From assembly GCA_032209605.1 (NCBI GenBank), contig JASFXZ010000146.1, forward strand, positions 36,086 through 100,085: a stretch of 64,000 nucleotides of DNA. The letters run 5' to 3'. Numbering within the stretch: position 1 is the first letter of the stretch; the number at the start of each line of letters is the position of its first letter. This stretch comes from Mactromeris polynyma (Eukaryota; Mollusca; Bivalvia; Venerida; Mactridae). Below the pieces are notes generated by a model that worked only from the letters and a program-made list of their open reading frames with translations, was not told the origin of the DNA and made no database searches. This document shows, in pieces, positions 11,001-20,785 of the stretch. The position numbers and the translations under genes are program-made.

Positions 11001-11785
11001 CATATATTCAACTGAAAAAAGCCAAGGAGTTCCGAAGACATCGAGTGCGCGGAATGTCGTCACGTGTTGAACCAATGGAATACGGAGGATGGAGCTATCT
11101 GGATGGACCAGCTCCTCCAGCATATGGTGAGATCTACTCTTCCCCAATGTCTCCACCGCCTTTGTACAGTGAAGTAGATCCGAATCCCAATCCTGAAGAT
11201 CGTCTTCCTGGTCGTGCCGAATTCATGGACGTCAACACAGAGAGTCATTCTAGAAACGGTAGGCCTACACCCGAAGCCCCGACTCAGCCTTGGCGTAGTG
11301 ATACAAATGCAAATACACATTTTGTTGCGCCAAATCCATTTCAAATACCAAATATTTCTGTACTGACCAATGGTCGTCATGGTGGTATTGTAACTGAAGA
11401 ACAACAACTGAATCAAACACCAGATAATATATCAAACATACCTGGTAGTGTACCTCATTCTGCTCAAACAACACCCACACACAATGGTGCCTCTAACACT
11501 ACGAGTAATATTTATATGCCGACTGTAGAAACTCAGACAACTCAATCTATGACACAACAAGAAACAGAAAATTCCAACTGTTCTTATACAACTGCTGTTC
11601 AAACTGAACGCACCGGGACGACAGGTACCGATCAAAGAGAACCGATAGAATCCGAAATTGTTAATTCATCACAGACGGTTTCAACCGGGATATTGCCAGA
11701 TCAGTCATTCAGTCTTCCGAATGCTGTTGAAACTGTTTCAACTCTACCAAGGGCAGATAATGATATCGACACTGGGCAAACATAA
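5004..11785 (+). CDS. CUB-domain single-pass membrane protein, four visible exons
   Basis: Visible exons are 5004-5097, 9643-9767, 10282-10434 and 10890-11785. Every junction is GT-AG and phases match (2, 1, 1), giving about 421 residues after an unseen start exon. Numbering from the ATG codon at 5006, a single CUB domain spans residues 4-122. It has the four canonical cysteines (4, 35, 63, 85), the DCIW strand, the YDFGEVFDG core and the closing GFKARY motif. A Thr-rich stalk, a transmembrane helix (about 139-165) and a basic stop-transfer stretch (KKAKEFRRHR) follow. The roughly 250-residue tail holds two PPxY motifs (PPAY 199-202, PPLY 213-216), then Thr/Gln/Asn-rich sequence. CUB domains are extracellular ligand-binding modules and PPxY binds WW domains such as those of NEDD4-type ligases, so an endocytosed surface receptor or adhesion protein is plausible. 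The ligand is unknown. The signal exon is missing or is the weak candidate at 2100-2163. Confidence 0.82.
6246..7026. repeat. 65-bp minisatellite, about 12 copies
   Basis: The anchor GTAGTACATATGTCC recurs at 6248, 6313, 6378 and so on every 65 bp to 6969, with one 6-bp insertion near 6800. Units differ by single bases. It occupies the left-centre of the TIR element, so it was probably mobilised with it. Confidence 0.93.
7086..7094 (+). promoter_or_regulatory. TATA box inside the TIR element
   Basis: TATATAAAG stands 46 bp upstream of an ATG at 7140, just after the minisatellite ends, which would put a start site near 7115-7120 if used. Confidence 0.4.
7140..7313 (+). CDS. Short 57-residue ORF of the TIR element
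   Basis: The ATG frame runs 57 codons to TAA at 7311-7313. Its N-terminus is strongly basic (MPPKVNKKGKRSAVK), followed by Ser/Pro-rich sequence and a serine run. A TATA box lies upstream in the same orientation. I recognise no family. It could be the 5' remnant of a transposon-encoded DNA-binding protein or of a captured host gene. It does not extend into a transposase-like frame. Confidence 0.35.
   Translation: MPPKVNKKGKRSAVKEVSFGNPVLSPSSDSRMCQKVAFAVSMTGPTSASSSSLLNDV
8214..9464 (-). mobile_element. Helentron-like non-autonomous element (minus orientation)
   Basis: Read on the minus strand the element begins TTGACGGCGGC at 9464 and ends AGTCTTG at 8214. The terminal ACGGCGGC (9454-9461) has its exact complement in subterminal position at the other end (8243-8250). 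That is followed by a palindrome (TTTTGATGC AAA GCATCAAAA, 8223-8243) and a short tail. A terminal 5' repeat paired with a subterminal 3' repeat before a hairpin is the layout of Helentron-type Helitrons. The element at 49971-52308 has the same ends and the same TTA|T insertion junction. No Rep/helicase ORF is present. It lies in intron 1 of the CUB gene. Confidence 0.65.
8548..8627 (+). promoter_or_regulatory. Promoter-like motif cluster inside the Helentron-like element
   Basis: Within 90 bp there are a CCAAT directly before ATGGCGG (YY1-like, 8543-8554), CACGTG (8575-8580), an inverted CCAAT (ATTGG near 8599) and TTTCGCGGGAAA (8616-8627), a strong E2F-type site. A 13-codon ATG frame starts at 8548. 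Binding is inferred from consensus only. Confidence 0.35.
9643..9767 (+). CDS. CUB gene exon: central CUB strands
   Basis: The acceptor is TGGATTACAG (ends 9642) and the donor G|GTAAGC is at 9768. The first T completes the split Asn codon. The exon encodes NDRDCIWRME..., IRLEITDISVEY and DCVYDFGEVFDG, the second and third CUB cysteines and the acidic core. The open frame continues at both ends into intron (9473-9907), but that extra peptide has no CUB similarity. Confidence 0.85.
10282..10434 (+). CDS. CUB gene exon: last CUB strands
   Basis: The acceptor is ATTGCAATCAG (ends 10281) and the donor T|GTAAGT is at 10435. It encodes GYNYTDDSLGKFCG (fourth cysteine), the hydrophobic LTVRFKSD strand and GFKARY, all standard for the C-terminal half of a CUB domain. 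Intron 2 (9768-10281) contains a GC-richer 9940-10200 stretch that I cannot classify. Confidence 0.85.
10890..11785 (+). CDS. CUB gene last exon: stalk, transmembrane helix, PPxY tail
   Basis: The acceptor is TTTATATTTATAG (ends 10889). The exon encodes DDEETTTTISS, a hydrophobic helix of about 27 residues, a basic juxtamembrane segment, two PPxY motifs, and a long low-complexity Thr/Gln/Asn-rich tail that stops with TAA at 11783-11785. No canonical AATAAA follows closely; ATTAAA near 12098 is a possible polyadenylation signal. Confidence 0.85.
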
Positions 11786-12843
11786 AACATAGTTACTTCC
11801 ATTGGAAGCAATACGTCCATGCTGTCAACTCGAAAAAATCGAATTGGTAGCCTCTGTTAAACGATTTATTCTGAGATGTATCATTAAAAGTATGTTGATA
11901 AATGTGTTGTTTGCTGAATCAGGTAAAATCTTCAAAATATAAACAGTATTTGGATGGACAGGAAAAAGAGCCTCCATATTTGTATCGATGTCTTTCAGTA
12001 TTCCCACTTTATTATTATCATTATTTACTAATATCAACGGAACAAATATCAATGTATATATGATGAATGTACACGTAATATATTCCTGAAACTAGGGATT
12101 AAATATTTTAAACATCAATACATGCATAGGTTATAAAAAAGAATGGTTAAATAGGCACATATTGTCCAAGTTTTTAAATAATGTTAAGTCTAGACATCTT
12201 TTGAATTAAGAATAACCAATTAGCTTGGGAAAAAATGACTGTAAGCACACTTCTGTCTTTCCGAAAACGAAACAAAGACAGTAGTATGACGTACAACGTG
12301 ATTGGATTTAAGCTTAAATTGATTAGAGCCTGACTGAAATGGAAAGAAGGACAGTAGCAAAACACTATCTAAACATTAACAAGGTAAGGTACCTTAAGTG
12401 CAATGCTTACTTTACTTTTATTCCTCCAGTATTGAAGATCAAAACATATATACATATATTTCATACAGTGTAAATGGTTTGCATTATACATAACTCTAAT
12501 AATAAATATCTTACTACATAGATTGCGATAAGTATGCATTAGTATACACAGCAACAATAATCAAGTATTGATAACCATAATGTATGCGATTCTGTATATG
12601 TCCATCAGTCTGTATGTCTGTGTGCGTGTTTGTGTGTGTGTGTAATGCGTGTTCGTGCGTGGGTGCGTGCGTGCGTGTGTATGTATCCAATATCATGTTT
12701 AAGATATTACATGTCACTTAAAGCTTACCTTACCGAAACGAAATGTAAGGCAAAACAAGTGATCTACAGATACATGATGATGGCAAAGACCTATATATAG
12801 CAACTGCCCATAGTAAAGCAAGCTTATTGACTATTAATAGTAT
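11786..12843. other. 3' flank of CUB gene, GT-rich microsatellite
   Basis: Probably includes the 3' UTR of the CUB gene. A GT/GCGT-rich stretch lies at about 12608-12690. Nothing else is recognised. Confidence 0.5.
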
Positions 12844-14925
12844 TCAAACAAGCTTTCGCACAGCTAAAGCTATATGTACATTATGTAATGCAACACCATT
12901 ATTACTAACAGCGAGACTCAAAATTAACATACACTGGTCTGTTGTACTCATATATATAAGTTTACCATACTCGCTATATCCAACACGGTCTATTACTGAA
13001 TTCCACAGTTCTGTATGGTCATTGCGTACACACTGATAATATAGCCAATGAACCATCATATTATCCGTAAGTAATACACATTTCCGCTGTATGTATTGTC
13101 TAGATGTAAACTTCATGACTACACCAAGAACTCGTCTGCATGTACGCGATAAGAAAGAGCTGTTCTTACAGACATGCCACATGGGGGAACAGCGGTTTTT
13201 ATCAACAACACTAGGAAGCAACCAGTTATTTTCGCCCTGCCCTGTATCTTCTAGCATTCTGGTCTGACAAGGAAACACCACATTCCGTCGGAGTATTCCA
13301 TTCCATGCAGTTTTTGTCGGGAAAGTCGCATCCTGTATATACATATAAAAATGGTCTGCCAACCGGTATTTGTTCAAAAGTCTGTAAATATCAGGAATAA
13401 AACCTGAAGATTGTCTGTCACCATTAACAAATCGTATTAATCTATGCACAAAAACTGAATTGGCAAGGTAGTCACAGGATAGTTTACACAGTTGTCCTAA
13501 TAGTTGAAGCTTCTTGAATTCGATTAATGTCTCTATTGCGACCAGATTTAAACATGTTAGAGAAAGATTAGTACTAGTGCGCTGTACGAACTGTTGCATG
13601 TGTTTAATGCAGAAGCGATGTGCCCTCTCTAGTTTATTGATATCCTTGTCGGAATACGATGACCAAAATTCACATCCGTACAACGCCTTAGGTAGTACAA
13701 CAGATTCGTATATGGTTCTAGTTGTGATCGGATTCACTGATGCCGTATCAATACCACTGGTTACAACACTGAAGTAGGTTCCACGTTACTTGGTACACGC
13801 CTCCTGTATGCTTATTTTAGTAGATAACGCATCAGAACATGTGATACCTAGATGACAATAGCTATCACTTTCATCGATTGTTTCTGGTCCAATTGTAAAT
13901 ACATTGTATACGATTGTCTCCCTTGGATAATCGGTCATTAAACACAACCACTTTACATTTAGCAGCGTTGTAAAAATATCTCCATTTCCGAGAATAGCTC
14001 CAACAAATCTCCAACATTCTTCCATGCCTGATTTTGAGAATGAAACCAACGCCATGTCATCTGCGACTGTTAGTGAACATATCGGTCTCTTATACATACA
14101 GAATCCAAACTCACTGGCTTCTAGTTCATCTATAAGTGCGTTAATAAACACGAGGTACATGAGCGGTGAGCTTTTCCCGCCTTGTCGTGTACCTTGTAAC
14201 ACTGGAAATTCTGCGGATACCAAACCTTGGCATTTGATGCGGCTCATAGAATTGGTGTACATTTCTCGTATTGATAGAAGTGTAGTGGCATCAACATTGT
14301 ACTCGATCAGTTTGTAAAATAATCCAGAATGCCATACATGGTCAAATGCTTGTTTGCCGTCGAGAAAACACGTATACACTTTGGACGACTGCTCAAAACC
14401 GTAGTACATGCATTCCCGGAGGACAAATGAACTCATCATGCAGCCAAGGCCGCGTTGAAATCCTCCTTGCTGTTTGTTGATTTTCAGTAATAAAGTCTCT
14501 TGACATCGGTTAAGCAAGACAATTTCATACACTTTTAACAAAATAGATGACAATCTTATAGCGCGATAGTTGTTTGGGTTATCTTTACGTTTTCTACCAC
14601 CTTTATGTAATGTGATAATAACCCCTCTTTTCATGCGATCGGGAATATGACTAAATCTTAACATATATGTATATAAGTTTGATAACACCGGTGCAATCTC
14701 TCGTTTTGCATAGGTAAGATGTTCATACACTACATGGTCATCACTACCAGCCTTTCCTTTCGGTAAAGTTTGTATAGCCTTCTCTACTGTTTCCGTACTC
14801 ACAAATGCACTGTTATCAGTCTCTAATAAACTAAAATGTTCGTTCACCGTAGATTCAACGACTTTCCTCCACTCATCATCAAATGCTAATATCCTTAAAT
14901 ATTTAGTTTTCCATACAACGGTATT
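12844..14925 (-). pseudogene. 5'-truncated non-LTR retrotransposon (RT and C-terminal part)
   Basis: On the minus strand one frame runs from about 14925 to 12844. It covers the reverse transcriptase thumb and palm and the C-terminal region, interrupted by a single in-frame TAA at 13786-13788; the frame is otherwise open on both sides. RT signatures are NNYRAIRLSS, a DGKQAFDHVWH block (motif A), QGTRQGGKSSPL, and ADDMALVS (motif C). After the stop, VLPKALYGCEFW parallels VLPRAFYGCELW of the intact element at 58010-61459, so both belong to one clade but are clearly diverged. The endonuclease and ORF1 are absent, as expected for target-primed 5' truncation. Confidence 0.88.
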
Positions 14926-15049
14926 AAGTTATAGCCAGTACAGAACGTTGGTCAGTGCAAGTGACGAGTTATTTGTTTTTTAAGGTAGTGATACTTCTTC
15001 CTATACTACTCCGTTTTAGATTTTATTAAAAAAGTGTGGTTTCGGTGCG

Positions 15050-15275
15050 GATAAGACATATTGCGGTTAAATAAATCACCGTACGACAGACCAACACGTA
15101 TACATGTATAATGATTTGGATTGTATGTATTACTAACACATCGGTTAAATAAATCACCGTATGACCAACACGTATATATTGATTTGGATTGTATATATTA
15201 CTAACACATCGGTTAAATAAATCACCGCATGACAGACCAACAAGTGTATATTGATTTGGATTGTACATCGGTTAG
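15050..15275. repeat. Short direct repeat, three units of about 75-80 bp
   Basis: The block CGGTTAAATAAATCACCG followed by an AACACGTATA and GATTTGGATTGTA segment occurs at about 15064, 15143 and 15213, with small indels. Confidence 0.8.
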
Positions 15276-15657
15276 TGCAGGTTTATTTTATGTCTCTTTC
15301 TTTTTTTGGGAACCATCTGTTAGATTGATTTCATACAACGAGAGTATCAAAGTTTTGTATGGAACACCGGCACTGTCTTTTGTAGCCATCACAATCTATT
15401 ATTATATATCTTATTTTTACCATTATGTACAAAGTTCTTTACATGTTGTGCAAACATATTTATGCGATGTCCATATATATGCTGTGCCTTTGAACTTATA
15501 TATTGACATATTTTATTATATTATGTAGATACATTTTTATGCCATGTAGATAAATAATTACATTATATGCATAATATATCATATTATCTTTACATTTTGT
15601 GTATTATTCATGTCGTTGATTATTTTTGTGTTACCATGTCGTGACCTTATCATATAT

Positions 15658-15911
15658 TGTGCAAACTTTGTTATGTAGTGATTACTTTATTTATCTTGTG
15701 CACACTTTGTTATGTAGTGATTACTTTATTTATCCTGTGCACACTTTGTTATGTAGTGATTACTTTATTTATCTTGTGCAAACTTTGTTATGTAGTGATT
15801 ACTTTATTTATCTTGTGCACACTTTGTTATGTAGTGATTACTTTATTTATATTGTGCAAACTTTGTTATGTAGTAATTACTTTATTTATTTTGTGCAAAC
15901 TTTGTTATGCA
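15658..15911. repeat. 39-bp minisatellite, 6.5 copies
   Basis: TGTGCAAACTTTGTTATG recurs every 39 bp from 15658 to 15892, with C/A and T/C variants only. Because 39 is divisible by three, two plus frames stay open across it and mimic a membrane protein (CYVVITLFIL). They have no start context or flanking coding sequence. Confidence 0.95.
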
Positions 15912-16384
15912 CAAAACACGATAAGTTGTCTACATGATATATAATTTTTTTATAAAGATGTATCTACATAATATAACAAGTAAAAATTTGCTGCCTGATG
16001 CAGCAAAGGTGTGTGCACGGCGTGAACAAAATGAAATAGAACAACTGCTAATTTGAACTAACAGTATGTGTTTATTATGCTTTAATGTGTAACTATATAT
16101 TAATGTATATAAAGTACATTTGAAGTTTTAGTAGTAGTTTATGAGCAATTTATTAAGGAACAGACTAGTTTTTGTATGGACAGTTAAATATAAATAGAAA
16201 TTGATAGTGTGGAAAACTTTCATGATAATGAACATCATGCATGTAAATTAAGACAACATTATGCATCTCAAAATGCAAACATTGATTGAAACATATTAAC
16301 ATTAATCACAATCATTATCGGGGTAGAAATAAATAATGAAATACCGACAAATTTACATAATTAGTATTTACTAAAAAAATAAAT
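15912..16384. other. AT-rich stretch, nothing recognised
   Basis: Starts with an ATAAGTTGTCTACATGATAT segment that also occurs in the 42-bp array at 24.4 kb, which hints at a dispersed family. Confidence 0.4.
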
Positions 16385-17170
16385 AAAAATTATCACTAAA
16401 TGATATTGCATATCATGTCAAAATGTGAGATCACTTCAGTGTAATTAACAACATGTCAGTGGACAAACAGACATTCAGCATCACACACTGAATTAATCAA
16501 GCAATGTGTGAATGTAAAATGAGTTTAGACATTTGAAAGTTAGAAAAATAGTGTAATTTAATGTAAATGATAGCTAAAAAGTGACACATGAGAGAACTAT
16601 AAAATGCTACCCGTGAACAAGTGGTAGGAAGTGTAAGCAGGCCGTAGTATATGAATGACTCTTATACTAAGGCAAAGAACATAGCAAAGAGAAATAAAAC
16701 CGTATTTACTTATATCTCAAACATATTTACAGTGGAAAGAAATAATGCAAAACTGACCAAAATGCAACACAATTACTCAATACAAAAACATTAATCACTA
16801 AATGATATAGCACCTTGTCAAAATATGAAATCACTTCAGTATGTAACAACCGCATGCTAGCATCACACACTGGATAAGTTATCAAACAGTGTGAATGTAT
16901 AATGAGTATTAACTTTGTGGATGACTGGATAGTGGTGTAATTGTATAAGTAAATGAAAACTATAAACGATACCCGAATCTACAAAAGTGATAAGGTGTAC
17001 ACAGACTGGTTTAGCAGACTTAGCATATGAATGACTAGAGAAGTAAACAAGAAGAACATAGCAAAGAGAAATATAAACGTATTTACATATATCACATATA
17101 TATTAACAGTAGAAAGAAATAATGCAATACTGATCAAAAAGCAAAAACGATTACTCAATACAATCAAGCA
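16385..17170. repeat. Degenerate direct duplication of about 400 bp
   Basis: Two tandem copies (about 16385-16790 and 16795-17170) share, in the same order: CACTAAATGATAT; TCACTTCAGT; GCATCACACACTG; a GTGTGAATGTA-AATGAGT block; a CATATGAATGACT-like block; AAGAACATAGCAAAGAGAAA; and GAAAGAAATAATGCAA. Numerous substitutions and indels show an old event. Confidence 0.75.
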
Positions 17171-18420
17171 AACACATGGGGTGTGGGACGGTACCACTTG
17201 TCTCTGTAGCCAAGCTGGCAACTCGTTGCATATAAGTTTCTGTTTTGTAACTAGACAGTTTTATAATATCAAAGTTTGTGTAAATAGGTAAGAAGGTTTG
17301 CATGGAATATGGAATAAAACAAAAACATAAGACAGAGATGTGAAAAAGAAAGAAAAATTATTGAAAAAAGAGTAAACATTTTTTCCAAGAGATCTTCAAT
17401 CCGACTTGTTCTAGAAATGCTAGATTTTCAATCCAAAATAAAGAAAAATAGTCAGTAATAATGGTAGAACCTTAAGACTGTAAAACAAGTGAAATGTTTG
17501 TCACGATTGTAAATAAATGAAATACAAAGATATAAGACCCTTTATGTATAGTTTGTGAATATTTAATTATGAAATTATATCCCCACTAAATTAGAGTAAA
17601 ATCAGTATATGCCCAGGCATAAAGTTATGATAACACTAGCTTGCCATTGGTAATGAGTTATCTTGTTGTGGTGGGGTATTTTCCAATTAATTTTCAAAGC
17701 AAAACTTTGATGAAAATCTAACAGGTTTTTTTAGAGATGAACAGCAGACAAGGTTTTCAAGTTTCAGACACATGTGACCTTGACCTTTAACATTATGACC
17801 CCAAATTACAATATGAACTACTAGACCACATACTGATACTTCCCAGCAAGTTGATGAAAATCTAACACTGGGTTTTGGAGATAAAGGGAGAACAAGGAAA
17901 ACTGGACAGACAAACATACAACATTGGGTAGACATAATAAATACAACATGATGAACACATATGTACAAGCAATAACAACATTTATATAATTATACATTGT
18001 AGTTAAATATTATTACTAAACTGTTTACTTCATATGCAGCTTAATTGCAAAAACATCATCTTTTGTAGTATACACATGAAACTAGGTCAAATCATCCAAG
18101 CTTTGTTTTAAAAGAAACTCTTTTGAGCTTAGTCAGTAAAAAAATGTTGAAAGTATGTTGAAATTATGTTAGACCAGTTCTATCAAAAGTTGAACGTAGA
18201 CTGGGGACACAGCATAGGGCTATCCAAGGAACATTTTTACCAGGTTTGGTTTAAACTGGTCTAGCAGCTTTAGATATAATATCCAAAATGTGTCAGTGAA
18301 TCAGATGTTGGGTGTAATTTTGGTACAGTACAATCATGTGCCATGTTCATAGCAAATCAGCCAAAGGGTAAATAGATTTTTTTAGAAAATATGTCTGGCA
18401 ATCAGAAGCCCTAGTGGCTA
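17171..18420. other. No gene seen; dispersed-repeat-like segment
   Basis: The 17690-17920 stretch (two TGATGAAAATCTAACA copies about 140 bp apart, and CACATGTGACCTTGACCTTT) resembles dispersed-repeat sequence rather than a gene. Nothing else is recognised. Confidence 0.35.
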
Positions 18421-18830
18421 TTTTGGAATTTTGAGTGGGGCTGAGTGGGACTGTCCCCGTCCGCTATTTGGTCGGGACCGGTATTACTTACTTTTAAACC
18501 CGGCGTGTTTACATTTGGTGAGAGAAGCGGGAGAATTGCCCGCCGATAGCTGTTCTAAAATTGACGATCATACCTAATAAAAGGTTCCGCAGAACAAATA
18601 AAACCTACCAATGGTGCAGGTAAGTGTAACTGTATGCTTGTTTGAACACTGTCGGATATATAACATTGGTGGCAGCGGCGAATTTTAGACTGTTATTTCC
18701 CCGACCAAAACGACAAAAGAACGCTGCGTAACCGTCCATTTTTTCGAATGAATCACTCATGCTAGCTTGAATACAGTTGAATCGGGTGTTGTGGTTGCTG
18801 GCATTTATCGTAATTAATTCCATACGATTG
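18421..18830 (+). promoter_or_regulatory. GC-richer promoter-like segment with ideal splice donor
   Basis: This region has more CpG than its surroundings and ends in CAG|GTAAGT at about 18614-18622, a perfect 5' splice consensus. It could be a non-coding first exon of a plus-strand transcript. Joined to the acceptor TATATTTCAG near 19219 the frame stops almost at once, so any product would be non-coding at this junction. Confidence 0.25.
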
Positions 18831-20152
18831 CATGAGTAAATAAGAGCTAAAGTACAGTACCTGTTTCAAGAAAATCATTTAAAATACGTGTTCTAAGTCT
18901 GCACTTACGTGAGGAATGGTTGATTCGTACTCAAGTCATTCCGCCCATAGCATTCCTAAACGGTTACTGGTGTCATTCTTTTATTTCCTAACATTGAGAA
19001 TTAATTATGATGACAATAATTTAATGTGTAGAGCAATTTTATGCATTCCGGTTTTGATTTTGTCAAGGTTTACTTACAGTTGTGATTTATTAACAGAGAA
19101 GTCGTTAATTTTTACCAAATTGTTTCCTCTTTGGTTTGGCAGCTAGTTTTAATGTGATTTGTTCAATATGTTGTTTGTATCTTCTCAAGTTAGAAGTAAA
19201 TTTATGTTTTATATTTCAGACAATTGTATAACTCACGGAGGTGATAATAATAAAGATGTGTCAAAAACACCCTGGTCGTTTAAAGTCTTGGAGGTTTTGT
19301 GGTAGCTAGGAAGAGATTGGTGCATCTACCCATAGTGTTTTCCGTTGATGACACTGCAAAAACATGTTGGTGTGGTGATTTTAAAAAATGTTGGTGTGGT
19401 GATGTTAAAATCACCAATGACTTTAAAAAAACCTTTGTTTCTTAACTCTCATTAGGTTACACACATTCTCTTCAATGCATTTAATTTTGTTCAACTTATA
19501 CCATGGAAGAAAGAAATTTGTGGAGTGCGTGGATGGGCTTCACAGAAAGATCTACTGAGGAGTGCGTGGATGGACTTCACAGAAAGATCTACTGAATTAT
19601 GGAAATAGTTTAAGTGTGAATTTGTAATTCTATTGTTTATTAATAATGTATCATTTTAAATTCTCTAAGAATTTTCAGTAATGGTCACATGGGTGTGTTC
19701 TTTCAAAATGTGTTTATTATTGTCACCATTGCATTTTAAGTACCAAGTATTTTTGTTCATGATGTAGTTCGATTAATATTTAATTGCCAGTTGTGACGTT
19801 CTGATCATATGAAAGTATGTGTAAAATTAATTTTTAGGTAAAACTGTAAAACAATGATTTGTCTTATTTTGTTAACTAGGATATGTGTGTATGCTATATT
19901 GAGTCAGCTTTATCACAAATATGTAAACTATTTACTTCTATTCTTGAGTCTGTTTGTCACTTTTTCATACCTCGAGGGAAATCTCCCTGCTGGATAGGAA
20001 TGACAGTCGAAAAAAGTGACCATCAGTCACCAGAATTGTATTCAGATTTTGATCCCCACCAAGGAAATTTTAAGTGGTTGTCATTCTTACCACCCCTAGG
20101 GAGATTGTCCTGGAAAAGTCCTAAGTGACTACCTGTGAGGATGTGTTAGTTT
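18831..20152. other. No recognised gene
   Basis: Contains a 37-bp direct duplication at about 19523-19597 (AGTGCGTGGATGG...AAAGATCTACTGA). Open frames here have no recognisable motif. Confidence 0.4.
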
Positions 20153-20197
20153 ATAATTACATTTTAAAAATAAACTTTATTTTTAAAATGTAATTAT
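20153..20197. repeat. Perfect 20-bp AT-rich inverted repeat
   Basis: The arm ATAATTACATTTTAAAAATA (20153-20172) and its exact complement (20178-20197) are separated by 5 nt. Confidence 0.9.
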
Positions 20198-20376
20198 TTT
20201 GTTGTTCTGGAAGACAGATGGATATAGTATAAGTGTTGCCCTTCCTATGGGGTAAAATAGTATACTTTTGTTGTTTGAATAAGCAATCACAAGATTAATC
20301 AGGTCACAAGTTTGTTCTGTTGTTTTAACTCATTATGCTAGGAATATTTGCAGATTCTGTCAATATTTCAGTTGTA

Positions 20377-20785
20377 TACCAGTGGTAAATTTCTCTGGTA
20401 CTCCAGTGGAATACCACTGAAAGTTTAACGCTGGTATTCCAGTGGTATACCAGAGAAATTTACCAGTGGTATTCCACTGGAATACCGGCGGTAAACTTTC
20501 AGTGGAATACCAGATATTTTTACTGCTGGAATACCAGCGGTAAACGTTCAGTGGAATACCGGCGGTAAAAATATCTGGTATTCCACTGAAAGTTTACCGC
20601 CGGTATTCCACCGGTATTCCACTGGTATTCCACTGGAATACCACTGGTAAATTTCTCTGGTATACCACTTTCAGTGGAATACCGGCGGTAAAAATATCTG
20701 GTATTCCACCAAAATTTTACCGATGGTATTCCAGTGGTATACCGGTGTTATACCGGTGGTAATCCACTGAATTTTTTACTGGGGG
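20377..20785. repeat. Nested palindrome cluster with a 46-bp perfect hairpin
   Basis: The 410-bp block is built from permutations and reverse complements of a GGTATTCCAGTGG-like core alternating with GGTAAA-TTTACC joints. The strongest structure is 20478-20523 pairing with 20565-20610: 46 bp with no mismatch and a 41-nt loop that is itself self-complementary. A second pair is 20377-20400 with 20448-20471 (24 bp, one mismatch). No coding frame or transposon end is recognisable. Confidence 0.93.

Noticed and set aside
15626..15944. Possible multi-pass membrane protein (CYVVITLFIL repeats)
   Set aside because: 39-bp tandem repeat with two frames equally open; no gene context.
19883..20128. 81-codon plus frame (FIPRGKSPCWIGMTVEKSDH...)
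   Set aside because: No acceptor/donor, no recognisable family, and sequence resembles an old dispersed repeat; not enough to call coding.
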